A stretch of 6,204 nt of DNA from CAZNKU01 sp045654805 (GCA_045654805.1 JAZOOD010000054.1:1-6204), one strand, 5' to 3'; positions 1 to 6,192 are shown, numbered from the stretch's first letter. Program-made: numbers and translations. The notes: generated by a model from the sequence alone, not told the origin.

Positions 1-1075
1 AGGGCAATTTGCCGTTTGCCAAAAGGTTCATCACCGCAAACAGCAAAACAAGCAGTCCGTTGGTGTAGTTGGCATCGTTGATGCCGTCGGTGTAAATCTG
101 AATAAGTGGCAACAAAAAGACTGCCATAAGTGTGTAAATCACAAAGTTTGCCATAATGTAAAATGTTTCGTAAACATTAAAAAATCTGTCGAATTTTTTT
201 CTGTCTGTGTTAAACATCTGACCTAAGGCAAAGGTAAAAGATGATATCACGCTTGTGATAAATGTCTGAATCTGTGAAAAGAAGATGTTGTAAATAGTAT
301 AAACGCTGACCACTCTAAAATCGCACAAAAATGACAACAGTAAAATATCTGTATTATTAAATACCATTCCCGAAACCTGATGAACCAAGACAGATTTTCT
401 TTGAGAAACCGCCTCATAATCAGGCTTAGCGTTAACACTTAACCATTTATATCTTCGTTTTGCGTAAGCATATATGTAGCAAAGCTGTAAAAGCGACAAT
501 ATGCAATAAGAAAGCTGCATCAACAAAAGGTTGTTTGTAAGCAATATAACAAGTATTTTAACAACATTTGATATAAGCTGCAAAATTGTTTCGGAATTTG
601 TTATAACATATTTTCTGCCGTCAACCTCTAAAAGTATTCTGTATTTAGCTTGTACAAAATAGCTGAACAGCTGTGGAAGTGCTGTAAGTATTACAATTCC
701 AAAAATCACACCGGGCCCAATTGCAGTCGGCACAATATACTCATACACCAGGGCGATTAAAAGTACGATAATCGCATATATTACGCCAACTTTAACATAG
801 TAGCTGTGTGTTGCCGAGATAACAGAGCTTACCTTGTTATGATTTTTCTCGGCAACAGGCTTATATAATGCCTGTGTGGTAGCAAGTCCTACCCCTGACT
901 CAAGCAAAAGCATATACACAAAAATCTGCTTTATTGTAGACAGAACACCATTAACCTCCGAACCGAAATTTTCAAGATACAGTCTTGGAAGAAGAAAGCT
1001 CAGGGCAATCAAGACAACTTGATACAAAACGCCTGACAATAAGTTGTATTTGATTCTATTATCTTTTGTTGCCAC
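1..1075 (-). CDS. Wzx-like polysaccharide flippase, partial (C-terminus beyond left edge)
   Basis: An open frame of 358 codons runs from a GTG at 1073-1075 to the window edge without a stop. The translation is strongly hydrophobic with about ten membrane segments visible (near residues 12-32, 44-66, 95-115, 120-141, 165-182, 186-206, 240-262, 265-287, 303-326 and 338-355). Basic or polar loops separate them, such as KRRYK at 206-210 and DRKKFDR at 291-297. An early GSEVNG turn (38-43) and the spacing of helices match polysaccharide-biosynthesis/MATE-like flippases (Wzx family), which move undecaprenyl-linked oligosaccharides across the membrane. Family members usually have 12 to 14 helices and 430 to 500 residues, so roughly 80 to 140 residues are missing here. 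The GTG is chosen because GGAGG sits 10 bases upstream and the previous gene stops 20 bases before it. It is the last visible gene of the riboswitch operon. The substrate cannot be told from sequence; family membership is fairly sure. Confidence 0.85.
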   Translation of the reverse strand, partial: MATKDNRIKYNLLSGVLYQVVLIALSFLLPRLYLENFGSEVNGVLSTIKQIFVYMLLLESGVGLATTQALYKPVAEKNHNKVSSVISATHSYYVKVGVIYAIIVLLIALVYEYIVPTAIGPGVIFGIVILTALPQLFSYFVQAKYRILLEVDGRKYVITNSETILQLISNVVKILVILLTNNLLLMQLSYCILSLLQLCYIYAYAKRRYKWLSVNAKPDYEAVSQRKSVLVHQVSGMVFNNTDILLLSFLCDFRVVSVYTIYNIFFSQIQTFITSVISSFTFALGQMFNTDRKKFDRFFNVYETFYIMANFVIYTLMAVFLLPLIQIYTDGINDANYTNGLLVLLFAVMNLLANGKLP

Positions 1076-1085
1076 TTTGAGCGCA

Positions 1086-1091
1086 CCTCCT
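1086..1091 (-). promoter_or_regulatory. Ribosome binding site that sets the GTG start of the flippase
   Basis: AGGAGG on the minus strand, a full match to the anti-Shine-Dalgarno sequence, lies 10 bases before the GTG at 1073-1075. No ATG sits at a suitable distance in this frame, so this site is the main reason to accept a GTG start. Confidence 0.8.
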
Positions 1092-1095
1092 ATAT

Positions 1096-1638
1096 TTAAA
1101 CTCTGTTTTCTATATAATATTCTGTTGCATTTTCTTTATGTATTATTTTAGCTGGATTTCCTATCACAATACTGTGAGAGGGAACATCGAAATTTACAAA
1201 GGTCAAAGGTGCAATCATTACATCCTCGCCAATTTTTATATTGCCTACAACAACCGAGTTCGTTCCAATCCAACAATTACCGTCAAACGTTGGTGCACCG
1301 CATCGTACACCACGGTTTTCATATCCTATGGTTACTCCCGTTCCTATATTCATATTTTTTCCTAAGACTGATTCCGGGTGTATAATAACTCTGCCGCTAT
1401 GACCTATATAAAATCCTTCGCCGATTTTTGTCCGTGCCGGAATTTGTATATGGGTTTTATAAGACCTGAGTTTTAGCTTAACTGTATAGTATAACTTCAA
1501 AGGCTTGAATTTGCAGTTTTCTGCCTTTCTGAAGAGTGCAATATACTTAAGCTCTGTCGGTCTAAAAAGCCTTCGGGTAAAACTTTCGCCCTTTTCTCCA
1601 TAGTATCTATATAAATCCTTTGAAAACTTATCATTCAT
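1096..1638 (-). CDS. Hexapeptide-repeat (left-handed beta-helix) acyltransferase, serine acetyltransferase-like
   Basis: This 180-residue protein has a short helical N-terminus (1-60) and then hexapeptide repeats from about 70 to 160: IGEGFYIGH (72-80), VLGKNMNIGTGVTIG (91-105), NCWIGTNSVVVGNIKIGEDVMIAP (121-144, in parts), and the closing IGNPAKII (159-166). This is the CysE/WcaB-type fold, which transfers an acetyl group from acetyl-CoA. His80 aligns with the catalytic histidine of serine acetyltransferases, and the GNPAK turn belongs to the CoA-binding end. The second CysE histidine (DRHPK region) falls in RCGAPTFDG (112-120) and is absent. The N-terminal domain is far shorter than in CysE, which is about 270 residues. 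With GtrA-like and flippase genes on either side, O-acetylation of an envelope sugar is more likely than cysteine synthesis (inference). The ATG at 1638 has AAGGA (1648-1652) overlapping the upstream stop, with a 12-base gap. Family is sure, substrate unknown. Confidence 0.88.
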   Translation of the reverse strand: MNDKFSKDLYRYYGEKGESFTRRLFRPTELKYIALFRKAENCKFKPLKLYYTVKLKLRSYKTHIQIPARTKIGEGFYIGHSGRVIIHPESVLGKNMNIGTGVTIGYENRGVRCGAPTFDGNCWIGTNSVVVGNIKIGEDVMIAPLTFVNFDVPSHSIVIGNPAKIIHKENATEYYIENRV

Positions 1639-1650
1639 AATTTATCTTCC

Positions 1651-2040
1651 TTACGGAGCTTTTTTCTCCAAAAATATTTTTCTTGTAACAAAATTGTATA
1701 TCGGAACAAAAACAAGAGCAAAACCCTTAGCCCAAAGATAGTATGCGGTCATTATTTCTGTTCCAAGCCACATTATAAATTGATTTGATAAAAGTCCGCC
1801 AATGCTAAGAGCAACAAACACTATAAATTCTTTTACCTTACTGTTTTCACTGCCCTTAAAAACAAATAGCATACTTAAAATGTAATTTGCTATAACTGAT
1901 ACCGAGAAAGCTACCGCCGATGCTACAAGAACATCAACGTGCATAAATTCTTTCAAAAGCATCAGCACAGCCAAATCAATCAGGGTTGCAATTACACCGA
2001 CAATGCCGAATTTAATCAGTTGTATTATGAGTTTTTTCAC
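1651..2040 (-). CDS. GtrA family membrane protein
   Basis: This 129-residue protein has four predicted membrane helices at about 9-29, 37-61, 71-91 and 99-118, with a basic N-terminus (MKK) and a basic tail (TRKIFLEKK, 119-127). The start FGIVGVIATLIDLAVL (11-26), the ANYILSMLFVF (51-61) segment and the YNFVTRKIF (115-123) end are typical of the GtrA/DPMS-like family. Members such as phage GtrA are thought to move bactoprenol-linked sugars across the membrane or to assist a polyprenyl-phosphate glycosyltransferase. Length is normal for the family, so the gene is complete. The start is GTG at 2038-2040. The gene follows the phosphodiesterase with a 13-base gap and is followed by the acyltransferase after 12 bases, so it is an operon member. 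No GtrB-type glycosyltransferase is visible; one may lie further downstream past the left edge. Confidence 0.9.
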   Translation of the reverse strand: MKKLIIQLIKFGIVGVIATLIDLAVLMLLKEFMHVDVLVASAVAFSVSVIANYILSMLFVFKGSENSKVKEFIVFVALSIGGLLSNQFIMWLGTEIMTAYYLWAKGFALVFVPIYNFVTRKIFLEKKAP

Positions 2041-2047
2041 TTATCTT

Positions 2048-2053
2048 CACCTT
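2048..2053 (-). promoter_or_regulatory. Ribosome binding site for the GTG-started GtrA gene
   Basis: AAGGTG on the minus strand directly follows the TAA of the EAL gene (2054-2056) and sits 7 bases before the GTG at 2038-2040. The site lies wholly in the 13-base gap, which suggests translation of the two genes may be coupled. Confidence 0.7.
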
Positions 2054-2890
2054 TTAAAATTTTTCCATATATTCTTTATAAAAAATCTCCGCAGAGACTA
2101 TAGGGAGTGCTTTTGAATAATACCACCCCTGAATATAATCACAGTCGCTTTCAGAAACCAATGTGTTTTGTTCTTCTGTTTCAACACCTTCGCATACAAC
2201 TTTAAGATTAAGATTGTGTATTAACGATATAATTCCCAAAAATAGTTTTTTTCCGCTTTCTTTTTCAGAGAGCAGAAGAACTTCTCTGTCGATCTTTACT
2301 ATATCGATGGGATACTCACCCAAACTTATCAATGATGTATAACCACTGCCAATATCATCTAACGCAATATGAAATCCCAGTTCCTTCGCCTTTATGATAT
2401 TATCTCTTGCAACATCTAAGTTTTTCTCGATAGCATCTTCGGTAATTTCCATTATCAGTTTGCTTCTGTCAAATTCGTACCTTTCTGCTATGTTTTTTAT
2501 TTTGGCAACAAAATCCTTTTCGGATATAGTAATTCGCGTAAAGTTACAAGATATTGTAAGCTCTTTAAAATCTGTTTTAGCCCATTTACTCAGCTTATCA
2601 CAAACACTTTCAAACATATAATAGTCGAACTTGGTTATCAATCCGGATTTTTCCATTAAACCTATATATTTTCCGGGCATAATAACTTCACCCTCTGATG
2701 TTTCCCATCTTGATAAAGCCTCACTTGATACAATTCTCTTGGTTTTGTTATCAACGATAAATTGGAGATGCATCTTAAACTCTTTATTTTTTAATCCATA
2801 TCTTATTTTGTTAATAAGAATCTTCTCGGTTGTGTAATTCTTTATGCCAGATAAAAAGTTTATTAAATTTTTAGAAAAATTCTTACTCAT
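2054..2890 (-). CDS. Stand-alone EAL-domain cyclic-di-GMP phosphodiesterase
   Basis: This 278-residue cytoplasmic protein is a single EAL domain (about 27-275) with a short N-terminal helix and no membrane segment or sensor domain. EAL enzymes hydrolyse c-di-GMP to linear pGpG with Mg2+ or Mn2+. All expected active-site residues are present: Glu57 in SEALSRW (56-62), Asn116 in SCNFTR, Glu148 in MEITED (147-152), Asp178-Asp179 in DDIGSGYTSL (178-187), Lys199 in VKIDRE, Glu234 in EGVETEEQ (234-241), and Gln254 in QGWYYSK. Loop 6 reads DDIGSG rather than the common DDFGTG, a mild change. An active enzyme is therefore expected. The ATG at 2888-2890 has GAGGGA (2897-2902) 6 bases upstream. It is the first gene after the c-di-GMP riboswitch and its terminator, so its expression should respond to its own substrate. 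It lies next to the GGDEF gene, which makes that substrate. Confidence 0.96.
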   Translation of the reverse strand: MSKNFSKNLINFLSGIKNYTTEKILINKIRYGLKNKEFKMHLQFIVDNKTKRIVSSEALSRWETSEGEVIMPGKYIGLMEKSGLITKFDYYMFESVCDKLSKWAKTDFKELTISCNFTRITISEKDFVAKIKNIAERYEFDRSKLIMEITEDAIEKNLDVARDNIIKAKELGFHIALDDIGSGYTSLISLGEYPIDIVKIDREVLLLSEKESGKKLFLGIISLIHNLNLKVVCEGVETEEQNTLVSESDCDYIQGWYYSKALPIVSAEIFYKEYMEKF

Positions 2891-2951
2891 TTTTCGTCCC
2901 TCATCTTTTTTATATTATTGCGATATAACATGTAAGGTGCGGTTTTTATGT

Positions 2952-3013
2952 AAAAAAACAAAAAGAGCTGCAACAATCAAAAGCCTACATCCCGACTTTG
3001 TATCATTGCAGCT
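2952..3013 (-). terminator. Intrinsic terminator acting as riboswitch expression platform
   Basis: On the minus strand, AGCTGCAATGAT (3013-3002) pairs with ATTGTTGCAGCT (2977-2966) over 12 base pairs, two of them G-U. Past a small mismatch, AAAG (2999-2996) pairs with CTTT, enclosing a GC-richer loop. The 3' arm is followed at once by CTTTTTGTTTTTTT (2965-2952). This is a textbook Rho-independent terminator inside the 5' leader, about 60 bases before the EAL start. Its 5' arm is the same stretch as the conserved 3' strand of the c-di-GMP aptamer (3013-3008), so the two folds exclude each other. It may also end transcripts coming from the diguanylate cyclase gene, which has no terminator of its own. 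Confidence 0.92.
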
Positions 3014-3090
3014 GGACTGGCATAGTTTAAAACCTTAGCCTCTTTGCTTTGCGTCACCGATTTTCACCGATTTTGCCAAATATTGAACTT
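3001..3090 (-). ncRNA. Cyclic-di-GMP-I riboswitch (GEMM-I) aptamer
   Basis: Read on the minus strand, the core matches class I c-di-GMP aptamers piece by piece: GGCAAA (3077-3072); hairpin P2 made of AUCGGU, loop GAAA, AUCGGU (3071-3056); invariant GACGCAAAGC (3055-3046); then P3 carrying the GAAA-tetraloop receptor CUAAG (3038-3034) opposite UAUG (3024-3021), closed by GGC/GCC (3040-3038 with 3021-3019). The 3' strand AGCUGC (3013-3008) takes the place of the usual GGUUGCC, and C3008 is the likely ligand-pairing cytosine. P1 is short and AU-rich (3079-3084 with 3002-3007). The GNRA loop together with its receptor is the signature tertiary contact of this class. The predicted transcript starts at about 3090, right at P1. 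The 3' strand is shared with a terminator stem, so ligand binding should favour read-through (ON switch, inferred). It controls the EAL, GtrA, acyltransferase and flippase genes. Confidence 0.93.
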
Positions 3091-3096
3091 AAAATA

Positions 3097-3125
3097 AGTT
3101 TACCACAATGAACTGACTTTGTCAA
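3097..3125 (-). promoter_or_regulatory. Sigma-A promoter of the riboswitch/EAL operon
   Basis: On the minus strand, a perfect -35 TTGACA (3125-3120) is followed by a 17-base spacer and -10 TAAACT (3102-3097), which matches TATAAT at four of six positions. The expected start is an A at about 3090, which places the riboswitch at the very 5' end of a leader of about 200 bases. The -35 box begins only 8 bases after the stop codon of the cyclase gene. Confidence 0.85.
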
Positions 3126-3133
3126 GCAATCTT

Positions 3134-5431
3134 TCAATCTCTGGCAAAAACCCAAAGTGTATTATTTACAGAATTTTCTGCATCACTTAACTTATAAATA
3201 CTAAGGATTACAGTTTCTCCGTTAGTCTTTTTATATGTAATTCTGGGGGTATTACCTTCCAAAAGCTGTCTTTTCAGAGCCTCATAATTCAAAAAGTTCA
3301 TAATTGCTCTGTGGAACTCGGGTGCAACAGAATCATCTATATACTTAGTTAAAAGGTTAGAAAAATGTTCTTCATTTTCATTATAACCAAGATAGGCAGG
3401 CATTAAAATACGATGCGCCTTGTCCGTATCTAAGTCTACACGATATATCCCATTATAATTTTCTTTCAGAATAGAAATCATCGCATCAATTTCAAGTATG
3501 CCTGTCTTTGTATGAACATAACCCTTATCATCCATGTGCGATATATTTTTCGTTTCTTTTTCCTGATAATACTGAGCCTTTGCCTCATACATTCTGATTT
3601 CGGCTTCGCGAACCATTTCTTCACAGTTTGTGTTTCGATTTCTGTGGGATGTACCAATAGCAACATGGTAGTCCCTTGTTTTTATTTGCTGGGCAAAGGT
3701 TTCGATGCTCTGTTTAATAATTTCTTGTGGGATTTTCTTCGCAAATACTAAAAATTCATCGCCACCCATACGGTAAATGTGCTGGCCATAGAACACTTCC
3801 TTCAAGGAATTTGCAATATAGATAAGCATTTCATCGCCTGCGGCGTGTCCGTATTTATTGTTCCTGATATGAAGCTCGTTAACATCAATATAAATGCAGG
3901 AAAAGTCTTCCGGTTTTTCTTCGTCAAAAACGAGAATATCTTTTTTATATGCAACACGGTTTAACGCTCCGGTAAGAGAATCTGTTGTTGCAGCAAGCTC
4001 AGTTTTATTAAGATGCTTTTTGTTGTATATGGCAATAGAAAAGCAAACAGCAACATCGCCCACAAGTTTTCTGATGGAAGAACTTTTCTTTGGGTTAATT
4101 GTGCCCAAAATACTAACATGGTTGTCTTTATCTGCAATAATTGCAAAAGAAACATCCTTGATACCGTGATTTAATAAAAAGTGATAAAATTCCGAATTGG
4201 TTTTTAAAAGGTGATTGTTGGGAACAATTTGCATAAATCCGGTAGATGAATCATCCGTGTGAATGTTTGCCGCATACCTGAAAAGCTCACTTACAAAGTA
4301 TTTTCTTTCGTCACCCAATAAGCATTTATCCTTCAAGGAAGGCTTTATGTAGCAATAATCCTCTCCGTCAGTATCTGCAAAGAAGCATGAACGTGCGCTT
4401 GAAAATTCTTTTATTCTTTTTAATGCAGTATTTATATTTTCATGTTGCCTGTTTATTTCCAGAAGAAGATGCCTGATAACAGAAGACTCTGAATTTAATT
4501 TTGTTCTGTTTTTTTCGCTTCTTAATATCAGTTCAAGATAAATTGCTATAATTAAAATGAATAGAGCAAAAACAACAAGTAAGTTGTGGGATATTTTATG
4601 AGTTTCCTCAAATACCTGGGTTTCATAACGGGCAAGCATGATACCCCAGTCAAAATCTTCAATGGTAGAATAATGGATATAAAGATTCTCACCTGTACGT
4701 ATTGACTTGAACGATGAATAACCTTTATCGGAATTAGCCAGCATTTCGTATGAATAGCCGTCATTATACTCCCTGTTTTTCAAACTTGACAGTTCAGATG
4801 GTTTTTCATTTATTGTATCTATAATAAATTTTCCTGTTTCCTTATCATAAACGAAAAGTTGAGCATCAAGCTCTTTTGCCATATTATTGTATTTTTCGTT
4901 GATAGTTTCAATTTTGATGATACCATACATAATGCCGACAGTTTCTCCGTTCACCTGAATCGGAACAGAGCTACGGACTACCTGATCATCGGGCATTGAA
5001 TAGCTATAAGTTCTTCCGGTAACATGTTCCCCCAGAAGTGCCTGCTCTTCAAATGAAATTTGTCCGCTTAAATCATAGACTCCGTCCTTTGTGATAAATG
5101 TGCCGTCCGGGTTAAGTATACCAATTCTTGAAAACAAACCGATTGGCTCAAACGAAGAAAACATTCTGTCATATTTTTCTCCGTCTGCATATAAATTTGC
5201 CGCAAAATGTGCCATCGTAGCAAGATTTTCTCTGTCTGATTTTAATTGCAAAATAAGATCGTCTTTAATCTGTTTTGTCTGAATATGAAGCATCTCATAA
5301 GCATCATCCTCAGCCTTAATAAAGAAAGATACAACCATTGCAAAAAAGACTGCACATATTAAAATTGCAGCAACAATTGTATATAAAATATTATTTTGTT
5401 TTAGTTTTTTTCGTTCATATGTTATTGCCAT
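3134..5431 (-). CDS. Membrane-bound diguanylate cyclase: Cache-like sensor, GAF-like region, GGDEF, C-terminal PAS-like domain
   Basis: This 765-residue protein would make c-di-GMP from two GTP. Order of parts: membrane helix 1 (14-38); a large outer region (40-281) with a double-Cache look, for example RIGILNPDGTF (102-112) and GIMYGIIKIETINE (166-179); membrane helix 2 (283-304); a helical linker (310-345); a GAF-like region (about 346-475); GGDEF (481-625); and a C-terminal PAS-like domain (about 645-765). The GGDEF domain starts at DSLTGALNR (484-492) and keeps metal ligand Asp516, guanine contacts Asn524 and Asp533 (GHAAGD, 528-533), and MGGDEF (555-560), so it should be active. No RxxD sits five residues before GGDEF (547-550 reads FYGQ), so the usual inhibitory site is missing. 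The ATG at 5429-5431 has AGAGGT (5439-5444) 7 bases upstream. It has its own promoter and no clear terminator; the c-di-GMP riboswitch follows. The Cache ligand is unknown. Confidence 0.95.
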   Translation of the reverse strand: MAITYERKKLKQNNILYTIVAAILICAVFFAMVVSFFIKAEDDAYEMLHIQTKQIKDDLILQLKSDRENLATMAHFAANLYADGEKYDRMFSSFEPIGLFSRIGILNPDGTFITKDGVYDLSGQISFEEQALLGEHVTGRTYSYSMPDDQVVRSSVPIQVNGETVGIMYGIIKIETINEKYNNMAKELDAQLFVYDKETGKFIIDTINEKPSELSSLKNREYNDGYSYEMLANSDKGYSSFKSIRTGENLYIHYSTIEDFDWGIMLARYETQVFEETHKISHNLLVVFALFILIIAIYLELILRSEKNRTKLNSESSVIRHLLLEINRQHENINTALKRIKEFSSARSCFFADTDGEDYCYIKPSLKDKCLLGDERKYFVSELFRYAANIHTDDSSTGFMQIVPNNHLLKTNSEFYHFLLNHGIKDVSFAIIADKDNHVSILGTINPKKSSSIRKLVGDVAVCFSIAIYNKKHLNKTELAATTDSLTGALNRVAYKKDILVFDEEKPEDFSCIYIDVNELHIRNNKYGHAAGDEMLIYIANSLKEVFYGQHIYRMGGDEFLVFAKKIPQEIIKQSIETFAQQIKTRDYHVAIGTSHRNRNTNCEEMVREAEIRMYEAKAQYYQEKETKNISHMDDKGYVHTKTGILEIDAMISILKENYNGIYRVDLDTDKAHRILMPAYLGYNENEEHFSNLLTKYIDDSVAPEFHRAIMNFLNYEALKRQLLEGNTPRITYKKTNGETVILSIYKLSDAENSVNNTLWVFARD

Positions 5432-5486
5432 ATCTATTACCTCTTAAATATATAACGCTTTCAAAAGCTACATATATCCGCGTAAG

Positions 5487-5515
5487 ATTATATCATATAT
5501 AATTCAATTTTTCAA
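5487..5515 (-). promoter_or_regulatory. Extended -10 sigma-A promoter of the diguanylate cyclase gene
   Basis: On the minus strand, -35 TTGAAA (5515-5510), a 17-base spacer and a perfect -10 TATAAT (5492-5487) preceded by TGA form an extended -10 promoter. Transcription should start near 5480, giving a leader of about 50 bases before the ATG at 5431. That is too short for a typical riboswitch. Confidence 0.8.
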
Positions 5516-5528
5516 TATTATTTGCTAT

Positions 5529-5553
5529 TTTCTATATAAATTTCTATATAAAT
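5529..5553. repeat. Perfect 12-bp tandem repeat upstream of the cyclase promoter
   Basis: TTTCTATATAAA occurs twice without a gap (5529-5540 and 5541-5552), plus one further matching base. On the minus strand the copies lie about 14 bases upstream of the -35 box. They could be an AT-rich UP element for RNA polymerase, a paired operator, or a chance duplication; nothing in the sequence decides between these. Confidence 0.7.
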
Positions 5554-5628
5554 CACAATAAATGCAGATAAAAAATATTAACCTTTTAAGAAGAAAACAT
5601 TTTATTCTTCTGTTATTTGCAAATTCTG

Positions 5629-6152
5629 CTATATAATTAGTGTGTTAATAATATGTTTTTTCTTTTTCACGGCGTAGTCATAAGCGACTTTTGTTCCGCT
5701 TTTAGGTTGGTAGTCAAACAAATCACGTCGGCTATTTTTACGCCTTGGGGGAAGATAATTTTCATCGTAATAGACCACGCAGAATTTGCTATGGTTAATC
5801 ATTTCTTGATTACGTTCCACATAGGAAGCCCTGCCTGCGTTCTCCATATGCTCCGGGAAGTATGTACCCTCATAATGATTTAGCAAGCTATCTTCATACC
5901 AATCGGGTATATGCTGAAAAGCCGACCTGACATATATTCGTTTTATGTGAGGATGTTTTTCTTTTAAGTCGGTAACGATTTCATGGCATAAGTCATCAAA
6001 TTGACTTTTGCTCCCGAAGAAGAAAGTATCAACTTTTTTATTTACGATTAAATTCTCTATAATTCCGCATAGTTTATCTTTCAATTCTGCCGTTTCATCA
6101 ATCTTTCTGTGGCCGAAGAAACAGCAGTTTTTTCTTTGTCAATATCGGGCAT
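5629..6152 (-). pseudogene. SLOG-family (DUF1273/YpsA-like) protein, N-terminus frameshifted
   Basis: The long frame (TAG at 5629-5631) encodes a SLOG superfamily protein of the DUF1273/YpsA-like kind. It shows a Rossmann-like FFFGSKSQFDDLCHE (21-35 counted from the TTG at 6082-6084), HIKRIYVR, ENAGRASYVERNQEMI, FCVVYYDENY, PPRRKNSRRD and YQPKSGTKVAYDYA. SLOG domains bind nucleotides or related ligands; the role of this group is unproven. The same frame continues upstream as CCFFGHRKIDETAEL, the conserved first strand and glycine motif, but then meets TGA with no ATG or GTG after it. The only good ATG (6150-6152) reads MPDIDKEK in another frame. The frames would join if the A run at 6128-6133 had seven bases rather than six. 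So this is a one-base deletion, an assembly error, or a gene needing a -1 shift. A TTG start at 6084 would remove the binding motif. It has no clear link to the c-di-GMP genes downstream. Confidence 0.75.
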
Positions 6153-6176
6153 ATTCTTTCACAAACCCCTTTCTCA

Positions 6177-6192
6177 CATAATCAGCATTATG
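6177..6192. repeat. Short inverted repeat upstream of the SLOG gene
   Basis: CATAAT (6177-6182) and ATTATG (6187-6192) are perfect inverted arms around four bases, about 25 bases upstream of the ATG at 6152. It could be an operator or chance in AT-rich DNA. No promoter can be placed in the few bases left before the window edge. Confidence 0.35.

Noticed and set aside
247..438. Minus-strand reading frame of 63 codons
   Set aside because: It lies inside the flippase in another frame; the flippase frame is open for 358 codons and has the right helix pattern.
2844..3038. Plus-strand reading frame of 64 codons across the EAL start and leader
   Set aside because: It lies antisense to the riboswitch and terminator, has no ribosome site, and its sequence is explained by the RNA structure.
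2891..3096. Class II c-di-GMP riboswitch or another riboswitch class
   Set aside because: The GACGCAAAGC core, GAAA tetraloop and CUAAG/UAUG receptor are diagnostic of class I; nothing matches the class II pseudoknot layout.
3894..4169. Plus-strand reading frame of 91 codons
   Set aside because: It is fully antisense to the GAF-like and early GGDEF part of the cyclase, with no recognisable family motif or start signal.
5589..5611. Possible terminator of the SLOG gene (7-bp AGAAGAA/TTCTTCT hairpin with 9-base loop)
   Set aside because: The stem is weak with only two G-C pairs, and on the minus strand it is followed by TTAAAAGG rather than a T run.
5653..5883. Plus-strand reading frame of 76 codons
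   Set aside because: It is a shadow of the SLOG coding frame, whose conserved motifs are on the opposite strand.
6128..6134. Programmed -1 frameshift site in the SLOG gene
   Set aside because: In the ATG frame the codons read GAA AAA ACT, so the A-site pairing would be lost on slipping and no stimulatory stem is evident. A simple indel or sequencing error explains it better.
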